Shown piece by piece: positions 1-11,376 of a stretch of DNA of 64,000 nt (the stretch's first letter is position 1; every line of letters begins with the position of its first letter). The stretch covers positions 95,167,064-95,231,063 of the forward strand of contig CM023532.1 of assembly GCA_013350335.1 (NCBI GenBank). Direction: 5' to 3'. The notes under the pieces were generated by a model. The model was not told where the DNA came from and searched no databases. It saw only the letters and a list, made by a program, of their open reading frames with translations. Made by a program: the position numbers and the translations under genes. Source of the stretch: Chimonanthus salicifolius. Its lineage: Eukaryota > Streptophyta > Magnoliopsida > Laurales > Calycanthaceae.

Positions 1-2104
1 CATTTTCCATCCTTTTAAACCCATTTAAAAAAAAAAAAACACCATTACACTACCATAGGATTTAAAAACATTCCATCCCTAAAATCTCTCCATGGTTTTA
101 TTTTAAAACATTATTTCCCACACTTAAAAATCCATTTTAAACTATCCCATTCTCAACCATTCCTCCCTATTTTTACACTCTTCAAATTTACAACCACATA
201 ACCCTAAAATCATAAATTATCCTCCATAGCTTCCATTCTTTAAAACCCTCATAAATCACCTAATCACCTACCATTTCATCACCATAGGGTTCGGCCATTC
301 ACCATGGCTGAACCCATGGTTCATGATCCATTATTTGGTACATTTTCTTGAGTCCATTAATGACTCATTTAGTCATGCCCATACTTCCCATTCTTTTCAT
401 GGTTTCCAAAACACTTAATTCATCAAAGTTTCCCCATGCCTTTTAAGGCTACCAACACCATTCACACCCCCCATGCATTTCCTCATTTAAGCCCCTTTAA
501 AAATTTCCTACATTTAATCACTAGAAACCCTAATAATCCTAATCATTCCTTCCATGAATTTCTTCATTTAACAACCCTTTACAAATCACCATATTTAATC
601 ATTAGCACCTTAAAAAAAAACATAAACCATCTTTCCATGATTTTCATTCAAGATCCCTTTAAAAAGAACTACCACATTTAATTAATAAACACTTACAAAC
701 CCTAAATCATCCTCCATTCTTTAAAACCCTAAAAAAATCATACATCACCTAATCACCCACCATGGGGTTCGGCCATACTACATGGCCGAACCCTATGGCC
801 CATAATTTTCTTCCAATTTACACAATTCCATGCTTAAATAATTTAAATCCATTATATCCTTAATCCATTTATTTTTCCTTTCCCTAACCCTAATTTACCC
901 ATTAGGGATTTGTCCACTTTCCATCCTTCCATTTGATGGATTTGAGATCCAATGCCTATGATTATTTGGCCACCATCAAATTTAACAAGAATGGATCCCA
1001 AATCTTAAACCCTAAAAATCTAAATCTCTTGTTTAGGAATTACTTACAATTCGACGCGTCCTTCGACTTTCGTCACTCCCGTCGGCTTCCTTGGCCTCCT
1101 TCTTCTTCCTCTCCTTGTTTGATCAGCTAAGATGCTTGATCCATGGTGAAAACCTCAAGGCTTGGGTTCGGCCAAGGTAAGGTTAGATTTGAGAGTGAGA
1201 GGGAAGAGTGGAGATGAGAAAGGTGTCTCAAGGTTTTTACCTTGAGGTGGTGGGCCAACACTTGGGCTTTTCTTCCTCTCCCTAAGCTCTTCTCCTTCTT
1301 CCTTAGTTTTCTTCTTCTTCTCCCTTAGGTGTGGGACGGTTTTGAGAGTGAAAGAGATGAAGTGAGTGAAATGAGGATGGAATTTGAGAGATGAGATGAA
1401 TCTCCTTTTAATGGTTAAGATACACTTTACCATTAATTTCTCACCAACCAACAAGATATTTCCATGCTTTATGACCCAACCACCATTACCCAACGTTTTT
1501 TGATGCCTTAAGATAAGATGGCTTTTTGGTTTTCCACCTTTTGACCATTTGACCCTCATTTGAATAATTTAATCATTAATTAATTAGATAATTACCTAGG
1601 TTAATTAATTTCCACTTAACCCAATTCCATCATTCCAACCCATGGTTTGACCAATTCAACCATGGTGGCCGGCCCCACCAATCCCTGGGTCCACACGCCA
1701 CCTCACTTGGTGAGGTGGAGGTGGGTCCCAATTGGCCATGTCACCTTGGTCATATTATCATTAACTTAGGTGATTTAACTTAATCCATTCTAACTAATTG
1801 GATCACCATAGGCCCATGGCCCAATTACATTTTCCTCTTACCCATTTACCTTAGAGCTTACATCATCTTGATCCATTGGGTCCCCAAATGAGCATTGGGC
1901 CCAATTTGACCATCCTTGGCCCAATTGACCATCATTGACCCTTTAAATGAATTACAAATCCAATTCATAGTCCATTGGGCCCTACTTGGGCCTTTGTCCA
2001 TATTTTGGACCCATTTACCATCTATTCCATCAAATTTCCCAACTTCTATCATTAATATAATAATATCCACATATATATCGATTTACAAATTCCGGGCCAT
2101 TACA
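1..2104 (-). repeat. Type D LTR, right-hand part (minus orientation)
   Basis: This matches, by eye, the right-hand half of the minus LTRs at 23438-29788 and 34789-38472. It shares the TTCGGCC palindromes near 288 and 765, a GTAAGT splice-donor consensus on the minus strand at 1042-1047, a CT/GA-rich stretch and the terminal ATTACA at 2104. The left part lies outside the window. It appears to be inserted in the gag-pol remnant that begins at 2105. No gene is seen; short open frames here are chance frames in AT-rich DNA. Confidence 0.8.
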
Positions 2105-4158
2105 AAAAATTCCGACGAACTTTAGCAGACCCTCACCATCTACTGGGTCAATAGGGGGCTTTCGTCCCAATCATCCCTCCCCATCTGCATCAGTCACTCA
2201 AGCTCCCAAAGGGGTGAACAACTGCTTTCATTGTGATCAGCCGGCCATTTTAAGAGGGAATGCCCACAACTCAACAAACCTTCTTATTATAGAGGTTCAT
2301 CTCGGCCACCAGTTAGACCAAGCTAACTCACGAGGAGGCAGGACATTTAACTAGGCGGGACGGGCGCCTACAGGATCGGACGGTTATTTACTTTAGCACC
2401 TCCAGCAGCAAAGGATCACTTGTGATTCAAGGTATGGCTGTAGTCAGTAGTTCCTACGCCTTTGGTTTATTTGATTCTGGAGCATCCCACTTTTTCATAT
2501 CTGCTGCATTCATATCTGCAACTTGAATTTTAATACAAAAACTGTCTACATCACTCACCATTGTATCCCCCGTCGGAGACACGTCATTGGGGCTTATATG
2601 CACCACAATGAATACTGAACTCGCTGGACTCAGCTTTGAGTTCAACTATTTGGTACTCGAGTATGACAGAGTACGATACTATCTTCGGCATGGACTGGTT
2701 GGCTAGCTTTAGGCCAACATTGATTATTATCGCCGCAGGGGACATTTTGGTCATCTGAGGGAAAACAACATGTGGTGCGTACTGACAAACAAAGCAAACT
2801 GCATGAAGGGTTGAGTCATCTGGTATTGAACAGTATCAGAATCAACAAGGCACCGGTGGCTGAACTCCCGGCAATAGTAAGGACTATACGGATGTATTTC
2901 CAAAAGAACTCCCTAGCTTGCCTCCCATGAGGGAGATAATTTTGAAATTAGGCTGTACCCTGGCACTGCACCAGTGTCATACACACTACCGGATGGCACC
3001 AGCAGAGATGTCCGAGCTAAAGAAACAGATTGATGAACTGGTCAGACTGGGTTGCATCCGGAACAGTACATCGGCTTGGGGAGCTCCGGTTTTATTTGTG
3101 AAGAAGAAGGATGGTTCACTCCGTATGTGTGTGGATTACCGAAAATTGAACCAGCTGACGGTCAGAAACAATACCCCTCTACCCAGGATCAATGATCTTT
3201 TGATCAACTTAGAGGTTCCAGTCATTTCTCTAAGATTGACCTGATGTTCGAATACCATCAAATCCGGGTTAAGGAGGACATAGAAAAGACAGCCTTCAGA
3301 ATGCGGTATGGACTATATGAGTTTGTAGTCATGCTGTTTGGACTCACCAATGCACCAGCTGTGTTCATGGATCTAATGAACATGATTTTTCGTCCTTACT
3401 TGGACCAATTTGTCATTGTATTTATTGATGACATTTGATTTATTCCAAAACTCAGGAAGAACACGCTGAACACCTGAGGATAGTTCTGGACACTTTGAGG
3501 AAGAGCGAGTTATATGCCAAAGCCAGCAAGTGTGAATTCTGGCTACCCAAAGTTAACTTCTTGGGACATGTCATATCAGCAGAAGGTATAGTCGTGGACC
3601 CAGCTAAAGTGGCGGCAGTGGGAGAATTGAAAGCGCCAAAGAATGTAACCGAGGTCCGTAGCTTCTTGGGATTGGCTGGTTACTACATGAAGTTTATCAT
3701 GGACTCTCCAAGATAGCATCTCCACTTACCCGACTCACTCAGGAAGGAATCAAATTTGAGTGGTCAGACGTGTGCAACAGGAGATTTGAAGAGCTGAGGA
3801 AAAGACTTACAACTGCACCTATCTTTTTGCCGGAAAGAGGCAAGGGTTATGAAGGACAATGCGATGCTTCAGGAGAAGGACTTGGGTGCGTCCTCAGTCA
3901 AACTCATCGTGTGGTGGCTTATGGTTCAAGACAATTGAAAATACATGAACGCCTCTATCTATGCACGATCTTGAACTAGCCGCAGTGGTCTTCGCTCTCA
4001 AAAGCTGGGGACATTATCTATATGGGGAGAAATTTGAAGTGTTTTCAGATCATAAGAGCTTGAAGTACTTGTTTGATCAGAAAGAGCTCAACCTGAGGCA
4101 GCGCAGATGGATGAATATCTGTAGGATTATGAGTTCGCACTTCGTTATCACCTTGGCA
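2105..4158 (+). pseudogene. Decayed Ty3/gypsy gag-pol (zinc knuckle to RNase H)
   Basis: Six-frame comparison with the better copy at 8720-13350 shows the same order. There is a Gag zinc knuckle near 2222 (with a lost base), a protease with DSGASH near 2472, reverse transcriptase at about 2918-3716 with [20 protein letters not shown] and the FIDD catalytic motif, and an RNase H start with CDASGEG near 3858. The frame is broken many times: separate open pieces lie at 2918-3244, 3244-3438, 3435-3716 and 3770-3979. Reading stops at the N gap, so integrase is not visible. It would be the internal part of the plus element whose 3' LTR begins after the gap. This is the oldest-looking coding copy in the window and cannot make a working polyprotein. 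Confidence 0.9.
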
Positions 4159-4258
4159 NNNNNNNNNNNNNNNNNNNNNNNNNNNNNNNNNNNNNNNNNN
4201 NNNNNNNNNNNNNNNNNNNNNNNNNNNNNNNNNNNNNNNNNNNNNNNNNNNNNNNNNN
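4159..4258. other. Assembly gap (100 N)
   Basis: Exactly 100 unknown bases, the usual placeholder for a gap of unknown size. The missing integrase, chromodomain and the start of the type C LTR should lie here, so the real gap is probably several kilobases. Confidence 0.98.
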
Positions 4259-4928
4259 ACCAAACCAAGGCGTTGGAATGGGAGTTTCATCTCATGGGAT
4301 GAAACTCCAAAATGGAACATCAATGGGAGGTGGACGGTTTTTGGTGTTGTTACACAATTCAAACTAAGGCATACCGTTGGATACATGGGAGTTTCATCTC
4401 ATGGATGAAACCCCCAAATGGATCATGAATGGGAACATGATGGTTTTTGTGTTGTTACACAATTCAAACAAAGTCTACACGTTGGGAGATGGGAGTTTCA
4501 TCTTATGGATGAAACCCCCAAATGGGTCATTAATGGAGAGGTGGTGGTTTTGTGGAGGTTACACAAAAGTATACCATAGCACACCGTTGGAGACATGGGA
4601 GTTTCACCCCATGGATGAAACCCCCAAATGGAACATAAAGAAGGGAGGTAAATGGGCATGGGAGTTACAAAGGGGTGACACCAAAGGACACCACCCTTGG
4701 GTGAATTTCATTAACCAAGAAAAGAGTGGAGTTTCATTTCACTCTCTCCTCTCCCTCTCTTGGCCGAATCACTCTCAAGGCAAGAACACTTATAGAATTT
4801 TATCTCATTCTCTCCCTCTTACTCAAGGCCGATTCTCTCTCAAGACAAAGGACTTAGAGTTGTATCTCAAGTTTTCTCTCTTTCTCCCTCTCTCAAATCT
4901 ATACCCCTTGGCCGAACCACCCCAAGGG
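4259..4928 (+). repeat. Type C 3' LTR, first visible segment
   Basis: This is plus-orientation LTR sequence with several copies of the GTTTCATCTCATGGATGAAAC palindrome-like unit (near 4284, 4390, 4493, 4598). A CT-rich stretch from 4738 follows, then the TTGGCCGAACCACCCCAAGG site where a type B LTR is inserted. The LTR continues at 19278-21119 and 46900-47499. No gene. Confidence 0.8.
4687..4928 (+). repeat. 242-bp duplication, copy 1
   Basis: Bases 4687-4928 (GACACCACCC to CCCCAAGGG) recur at 19278-19520 with only about five differences by eye. The pair flanks the type B LTR 4929-19277, where a 5-base target duplication would be expected instead. Confidence 0.9.
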
Positions 4929-5624
4929 TGTAACACCCCGCCCTTTTCACCATAATAATCAGAGTTTATTTATTTATTTATTTTTTATAATAAACAAGTG
5001 ATCGGGGCGGAATGTCACGACACGAGTTAAGTTCGGACTTCTAACGTCCAATCCTTAATTGTCCAAGCCTATGTGCATATGAACTAAGTCCATAAGAACT
5101 GATCCACACATGGTACAATGAACTTGCGGTGTGGAACAATGAACTTGCAGAATTTACTTAGTCTAACTGATGGTTATAATAGATCCTAAGACTACTCCAT
5201 TTTCCATTTCCAGATAGTAAATCATATAAACATTATCTCCAAAATTACTAACATAGCCTTAAACTAAACATTCATACCAAACCATCCAAACCATAGTTAA
5301 CTACATTATTACATGCCAATAATATCTAACTATCAAATTACATTGTCCAAATAACTTAAATAAAAAGTCCATAATTCAAAGTCCAAGCGCCTATGCTTGG
5401 TTTCCATCACGATCCTCGTTCTTCCCCTTTCCTGCGTCATCCACTAATGATAGAGATAGGGCGTTAGATCAACGCGCCTAGTAGTGTTTCCGATTAGGGC
5501 TACCACAAGGTTAGTAAAACAATATGCAAATAATATAATAATACATGTTCATCAAAACCTCATAAAAACAATGCTATGTATGTTATGATCATGTAATGAG
5601 TCCCACCCATCACAATTATACATA

Positions 5625-5785
5625 GCCTCCTCTTGACGGGATTCTCATCGTCAAGATACCCCGCAGTGGTCTTTCGGACGCCCCGACGGAGTGTGGCCTC
5701 CGGATTCCTCTTGATGGGATTCTCATCATCAAGGTACCCCACAGTGGTCTTTCGGACACCCTGATGGAATGTGGCCTCCGGTTTC
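5625..5785 (-). repeat. Hairpin minisatellite in type B LTR
   Basis: Two units of about 78 bases. Each has a stem-loop (arms CTTGACG/CGTCAAG at 5632-5655, CTTGATG/CATCAAG at 5710-5733 when read on minus) and a conserved GACGGAGTGTGGCCTCCGG block. The second arm pair differs by a compensatory base change. Confidence 0.8.
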
Positions 5786-6110
5786 CATAATCATCACCCC
5801 ATGCCATGCATGAGTGTCCATGATGTCATGCCATTTGTAAATACATATTACCATACAAAACTACTTTCAAACATGATAACTTAGCACATAACTCATCAAA
5901 ATTAATATAAAACATCACATATATGTGTGGTTACAGAAAGGTAGGAAACCTACACAATGTTCACTCAGGTTGACCGTTCTTTTAAACCGTCACCCATTCA
6001 CAGCTCGTACACCGTTCAAGCAAGTCCCGTGGCCCTATTTATATAACAGCAAATCAAACATTTAACCATATGATTCCAACTTAGTCTAAGTCCCAAAAAC
6101 CACTTTGTGG

Positions 6111-6137
6111 GGTTCGGCCATACCCCATGGCCGAACC
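6111..6137. repeat. Representative TTCGGCC palindrome
   Basis: Perfect 11-base arms GGTTCGGCCAT and ATGGCCGAACC around a 5-base centre. This is one of several dozen such palindromes in LTR types A to E throughout the window. Confidence 0.95.
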
Positions 6138-6859
6138 TCACCCACTTAACTTTTTGGTCTCTCTTTTTATTTAACTAAAACCATTCAATTAACTCAAACT
6201 TCCAAATGATCCTTGGCAGGGTTCGGCCATACAACATGGTCGAACCTTACCACTTTGGTTTTGGCCCACATTTCAATTCCTTTGGTCATTTTATCTTTGA
6301 TCATTTCACCTTTGATCATTTCATCCATATTTACAATAATGCCACTATACTAACCTTTGCTTAATTTTTCTTAAAAACCAAGGTCCATATCCAAACCACC
6401 TTAGTGGGGTTCGGCCATACAACATGGCCGAACCTCACCACTTAGTTTTTGTCCTTTAAATCCTTCATTAACCCATCTCCAATACATTATAAATTAGCAC
6501 TAAGTCCACCAAATGATCATTGGTGGGGTTCGGCCATACTACATGGTCGAACCTCACCCTATGGATTTTTATCCCATATTCCATCATCTATCATGGTTGG
6601 TTATTTACTGATACTAAGTCCATAGGTATACATATGTGATTCTTAAATTAAGAACATATCATCATCCATAATTTCCAACCATGATCTTACCCTAATTAAT
6701 CCATAAAACAGTCCATGGGGTTCGGCCATACACTTAGCCGAACCCTATGGTTTCCTTGATGTAAACCCTCCAATATTTGTCCATGGTTTTGATCAGCAAC
6801 TTAGCCATAATATTAACATGGTTCAGCCATGCCATAGCTGCTCCAAAACAGTAAACTTA

Positions 6860-7817
6860 TGTAACGCCCCGCCCTTTCCACTCTAATTTTCAGAGTTTAT
6901 TTATTTATTTTTATTTAAAATAATCATGTGATCGGGGCGGAGTGTCACGACGCGAGTTAAGTTCGGATCTCTAAATCCGACCCTTAACTGGCTAAGCCCA
7001 TGTGCGTATGAAATAAGTCCATAAAACTGATCTGCACATGGTACATATATAACTTGCGGAATTAATTTAGTCTAAATCTAACTGAAGTTATAATAGAACC
7101 TATGACTAATCCAATTTCCATTCTTAGATAGCAAAGTACGTAACTTATTCTCCAAAATTACTAATCAATCTTAACTAATCGTTTAATCAAAACATCCAAC
7201 ATAAAACAAACCATAGCATCTATCTTAACTACTTATTACAAGCCAACATAACTAATTACCAAATTACATTGTCCAAATATATCAAATATCAAGTCCATAA
7301 AATAGTCCATTCATAATCCATTCCAATCATTCAAACCGCCCAAGTTTCCGTGCTTGGTCCTCTTCTCCAACTACGTTCTTTCCTTTCCCTGCATCATCCA
7401 CTAAGGATATAGATAGGGCGTTAGATCAACGCGCCCAGTAGTGTTTCCGAATAGGGCTACCACATGGTTAGTCAAAACATGCAAATAATATAATGATAAT
7501 ACATGTGAGACAAAATTCCATAAAAACATGCTATGTATGAAATGAACATGTAATGAGTCCCACCCATCACCATTCAACATAGCCATGCATGAGATGTCTA
7601 TGCAAACATGTTATTTAGAAACATAACTTTACAATCATATAAGTTATTGAAATCAACATAAAACAGCATATGGAATAGTGGTTACAATAAAGGTAGGAAA
7701 CCTACACTAGATTACTTTGTTTGACCTTTCCTTTGAACTGTCTTCCGATCACGGCTTGTTCACCGTTCTAGAAATCCGAATACCCTATGTACATGGCAGC
7801 AAGTTAATCATTTGACC
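6860..7817 (-). repeat. Inverted LTR 3'-end segment at the element's 5' terminus
   Basis: Reverse complement of about 16287-17421 of the 3' LTR, lacking the 78-base minisatellite. It joins the direct segment at a short shared GACCA near 7815. Bases 6860 to about 7350 form an inverted repeat with about 7822-8314, spaced by roughly 470 bases. Confidence 0.9.
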
Positions 7818-8314
7818 AAGTACGGAAACTTGGGCGGTTTGAATGATTGGAATGGATTATGAATGGACTATTTTATGGACTTGATATTTGATATATTTGG
7901 ACAATGTAATTTGGTAGTTAGTTATGTTAGCTTGTAATAAGTAGTTAAGATAGATGCTATGGTTTGTTTTATGTTGGATGTTTTGATTAAACGATTAGTT
8001 AAGATTGATTAGTAATTTTGGAGAATAAGTTATGTACTTTGCTATCTAAGAATGGAAAATTGGATTAGTCATAGGTTCTATTATAACCTCAATTAGATTT
8101 AGACTAAGTTAATTCCGCAAGTTATATATATACCATGTGCGGATCAGTTTTATGGACTTCGTTCATACGCACATGGGCTTGGCCAGTTAAGGGTCGGATT
8201 TAGAGATCCGAACTTAACTCGCGTCATGACACTCTGCCCCGATCACATGATTATTATATTTAAAAAAAATAAAATAAACTCTGAAAATTAGAGTGAAAAG
8301 GGCGGGGCGTTACA
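7818..8314 (+). repeat. Truncated direct 5' LTR remnant
   Basis: Matches the last about 490 bases of the 3' LTR (from about 16930 to 17421), including the U5 stem-loop at 8186-8218, and ends GGGCGGGGCGTTACA next to the primer site. The upstream LTR, including any promoter and the splice-donor consensus, is missing. Confidence 0.93.
8186..8218 (+). other. Conserved U5 stem-loop
   Basis: Outer stem GTTAAG/CTTAAC, a 2x1 internal loop (GG opposite A), inner stem TCGGAT/ATCCGA, six-base loop. It lies about 96 bases before the LTR end. Equivalent structures occur at 17295-17327, 34877-34910 (minus), 46768-46801, 55755-55788 and 61936-61969. Confidence 0.75.
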
Positions 8315-8316
8315 GT

Positions 8317-8328
8317 TGGTATCAGAGC
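8317..8328 (+). other. Primer-binding site (initiator tRNA-Met)
   Basis: TGGTATCAGAGC, two bases after the LTR end. It is complementary to the 3' end of plant initiator tRNA-Met, the usual primer for minus-strand synthesis in plant gypsy elements. Confidence 0.95.
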
Positions 8329-8719
8329 GAAACGGGAAGTTGAATCTTCCGAAGTAAGATTAAGACGGTTTCATGTCTCCCTGACGGATAAGAATCCCAA
8401 CCGACAGACTCTTCGGAGTCCGCTGACTGGGGGCCGGATTAATTTACTTCGTGGACTCAGACTGAACAAATCAATCTGAGAACAACAGTGAAAGATAGCA
8501 AAAGTACATTATTATAATTGATCTATCAAACGTAGCAAAATAGGATATACATCCCCCAATACTCCCCAATTGAGAAAAACAAACATAAGGAATTTAGAGA
8601 CTCTCCCCTCAAAAACAAATAGAAAACCAAGTTTGCTTATTTGGAAATCTCCCCAAAATTGTGAAAAATACAAACTGTATGAGGAAACTAAGTCAATAAT
8701 GTTTTTATGACTTAGGAAA
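8329..8719 (+). other. Retrotransposon 5' leader
   Basis: Non-coding leader between the primer site and the gag ATG. It is strongly similar to the leaders at 55899-56230 and, on minus, 34342-34774, although their LTR types differ. A small hairpin GACTC-TTCG-GAGTC (8407-8420) has a UUCG-type loop. Shared leader sequence across types is what a packaging signal would look like, but that is inference. Confidence 0.8.
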
Positions 8720-11044
8720 ATGGCTCCAAAGAAAAGGATCCCTCAGAACCAGAAAGGGAAGGAAAAGGTGTTGCAAATCACGCAAAATGAGAAAGTGTTA
8801 TCACAACACGAAAAATCTGTGCATGAGAAGGAGCCGTCTATACATGAGAAAGAGGTAACCCAACCTGATGAGGAACGATCTGTTCATGAAAAGTCTCACA
8901 ATGGGGAAGAATCACAACACTCTTGGAGGGAAGAAAAGGGGAGTGAGAATGCATCACGGAAGGAGGGAGAAGGGAACAGTGGTATACATATACCACATGT
9001 GCCACCAGAACTTCAGGGCTTAGTTCAAGCAGTGGTAACCTCTGTACTCCAGCAACATATGAATGGGAGTGAAAGTTCCAGGGATGCCAGTGACCGGAGT
9101 ATGGCACGAGAATTTCAACAACAGCGTCCTCCGTACTTCAAAGGGAAGGAAGGGGCTGTCGGAGCCGAGCATTGGCTGAAGAAGATCACTCAGATCTTAA
9201 AATTACTTAAGATCTCTAGTCATGCTGACAGGATTCTACTGGCTACTTCACAATTGATAGAAGATGCCGGTAAATGGTTGGAGGTGGTGGAGAAGCAGAG
9301 GGCACTCGTACCAGTTAGGGAGAGGACGGCCATGACATGGAATGAGTTTTCAGCAACCTTTCTGGAACACTACTTTCCGGAGGAGGAGAAGGAGCGACAG
9401 ACGGAACTTTTTCTGTCCTTGGTACAGGGCTCTATGACGGTGGTAGAGTATCACCGTGAATTTCTCAGTTTATCCATTTATGCATTCTATATGGTGGACA
9501 CAGAACTTCGTAAGGCAAGAAAGTTTGAGAGGGGTCTACGGCCAAACATCAGGGCCAAAGTGACCATATTTAAGTGCACCACATTGGCTGAGGTGGTCAG
9601 CAAGGCCACAATAGCAGAACAGGAGTTGAATGCAATAGTGCGGTTTGACAATCGTCGAGCTCCAAGTGGGAGGGGTGGGTTTCAGCCCAACAAGAGGTTC
9701 CGTCCGAACTTCAGTAGACCCTCACCATCTACTGGGTCTGCGGGGAGCTTTCGTCCCAACCAGCCCTCCCCATCTGCATCAGTCACCCAGTCATTCAGAG
9801 GGGTGAACAACTGTTTCCACTGTGATCAGCCGGGTCACTTCAAGAGAGACTGTCCAAAGCTCAATAAGCTCTCATATTCCAGAGGATCTTTCCTACCACC
9901 AGCTAGGCCAGCTAACTCCCGAGGAGGCAGGACTTATAATCAGGCGGGACGGGCGCCTAATCCTACCGGATCTGGACGACTATTTGCTCTGGAACCTCCT
10001 GAGGATGTGGATCATTCTGTGATTCAAGGTATGGCCGTTGTCAATAGTTCTTATGCTTATGCATTGTTTGATTCTGGAGCATCGCACTCTTTTATATCTG
10101 CATCCTTTATAACTGCTACTGGAACACTAGTTCAAAAGCTATCCACCACACTCACAGTAGTATCCCCTGTCGGAGACACGTCTTTGGGACTCATATGCAC
10201 GGCCATAAATACAGAACTCGCTGGACTCAGATTTGAGTTCAATTATCTGGTACTCGACATGACTGAGTACGATATTATATTTGGCATGGACTGGTTGGCT
10301 GGTTATGAAGCCAATATTGATTGTTATCGCCGAAGAGTGACATTTTGGTCACCCGAGGGAAAGCAGTATATAGTTCGTGCCGACAAGCAAAGCAGACTGC
10401 ATGAAGGGTTGCATCATGTGGTGTTGAACAATATTGTCATCAACAAAGCACCAGTCACTGAACTTCCAGAAATTGTGAAAGAATTTGTTGATGTCTTTCC
10501 AAAAGAACTCCCTGGTTTACCGCCTATGAGGGAGCTCAATTTTGAGATCAAGCTGTATCCTAGTACCTCACCAGTGTCTCTACCCCATTATCGGATGGCA
10601 CCAGCAGAAATGTCCGAGTTGAAGAAGCAGCCTGATGAGTTACTCAGACTGGGTTGCATTCGGAACAGCACATCATCATGGGGAGCTCCAGTGTTGTTCG
10701 TGAAAAAGAAGGATGGTTCACTCAGAATGTGTGTGGACTACCGGAAGTTGAATCAGCTAACTGTCCGGAACAAGTATCCTCTACCTAGGATCGATGATTT
10801 ATTCGATCAGTTGAGGGGATCCAGTCACTTTTCCAAGATTGACCTGATGTCTGGTTATCATCAAATCCGGGTCAGGGAGGAAGATATCGAGAAGACAGCT
10901 TTCAGAACACGGTATGGACTATTTGAATTTGTAGTCATGCCATTTGGGCTTACCAATGCACTGGCTGTGTTCATGGACTTAATGAACAGAATCTTCCGTC
11001 CATATCTGGATCGGTTTGTTATATGTTCATTGACGATATCCTGA
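8720..11044 (+). pseudogene. gag-pol: gag, protease and N-terminal RT of type A element
   Basis: Opens at AAAATGGCTCC after the leader. Residues about 29-62 hold a low-complexity run with repeated HEK units. A retrotransposon Gag capsid region follows ([16 protein letters not shown] to the [10 protein letters not shown] area), then a CX2CX4HX4C zinc knuckle at residues 365-378. The aspartic protease has its DSG at residues 451-453. Reverse transcriptase has [33 protein letters not shown] and [11 protein letters not shown]. The frame is lost by a small indel near 11018-11024, just before the FIDD catalytic motif, which continues in another frame at 11026. Gag would form the particle, protease would cut the polyprotein and RT would copy the RNA. 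Start and domain order are clear; the copy cannot make full Pol. Confidence 0.93.
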
Positions 11045-11370
11045 TCTATTCCAAGAGTCAGGAGGATCATGCTGAGCATCTACGAATAGTATTGAACACC
11101 TTGAGACAGAACCAATTGTATGCCAAAGCAAGCAAATGCGAATTTTGGCTACCTGAGGTCAAATTCTTGGGGCATGTTATAACAGTAGATGGTATAGCCG
11201 TTGATCCGGCTAAGGTGTCAGCAGTAAGTGAGTGGAAAACACCAAAGAATGTCACTGAAATCCGTAGCTTTCTGGGTTTGGCTGGATATTATAGGAAGTT
11301 TATCATGGACTTCTCCAAAATTGCATCCCCATTGACTCGACTCACGCAGAAAGGAGTCAAATATGAATAG
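11023..11370 (+). pseudogene. gag-pol: RT catalytic and thumb part, frameshifted
   Basis: Continues RT in the next frame. FIDDILIYS at 11026-11052 carries the two catalytic aspartates, followed by KFLGHVIT and [13 protein letters not shown], the conserved end of gypsy RT. The frame ends at an in-frame TAG at 11368-11370. The homologous position in the minus copy (31665-33203) is tryptophan, so a single-base nonsense change is likely. The downstream frame at 11377 is the same frame. Confidence 0.93.
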
Positions 11371-11376
11371 TCAGAG

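Larger units (their letters stand above)
4929..6859 (-). repeat. Type B LTR, first half (minus orientation)
   Basis: Starts TGTAACACCCCGCCC, the reverse of the LTR 3' end. It holds the U5 stem-loop, a CTG (CAG on minus) acceptor at 5432-5434 with a GTTAG branch complement upstream, and a hairpin minisatellite at 5625-5785. TTCGGCC palindromes follow at 6111, 6220, 6409, 6527 and 6719. It is interrupted at 6859 by the type A element and resumes at 17427. No gene. Confidence 0.85.

Noticed and set aside
1000..1020. Telomere-like AAACCCTAAA words
   Set aside because: Single or double occurrences in AT-rich LTR sequence, no tandem array.
8313..8330. A tRNA gene at the primer-binding site
   Set aside because: Only 12 bases match the tRNA 3' end; no cloverleaf around it.
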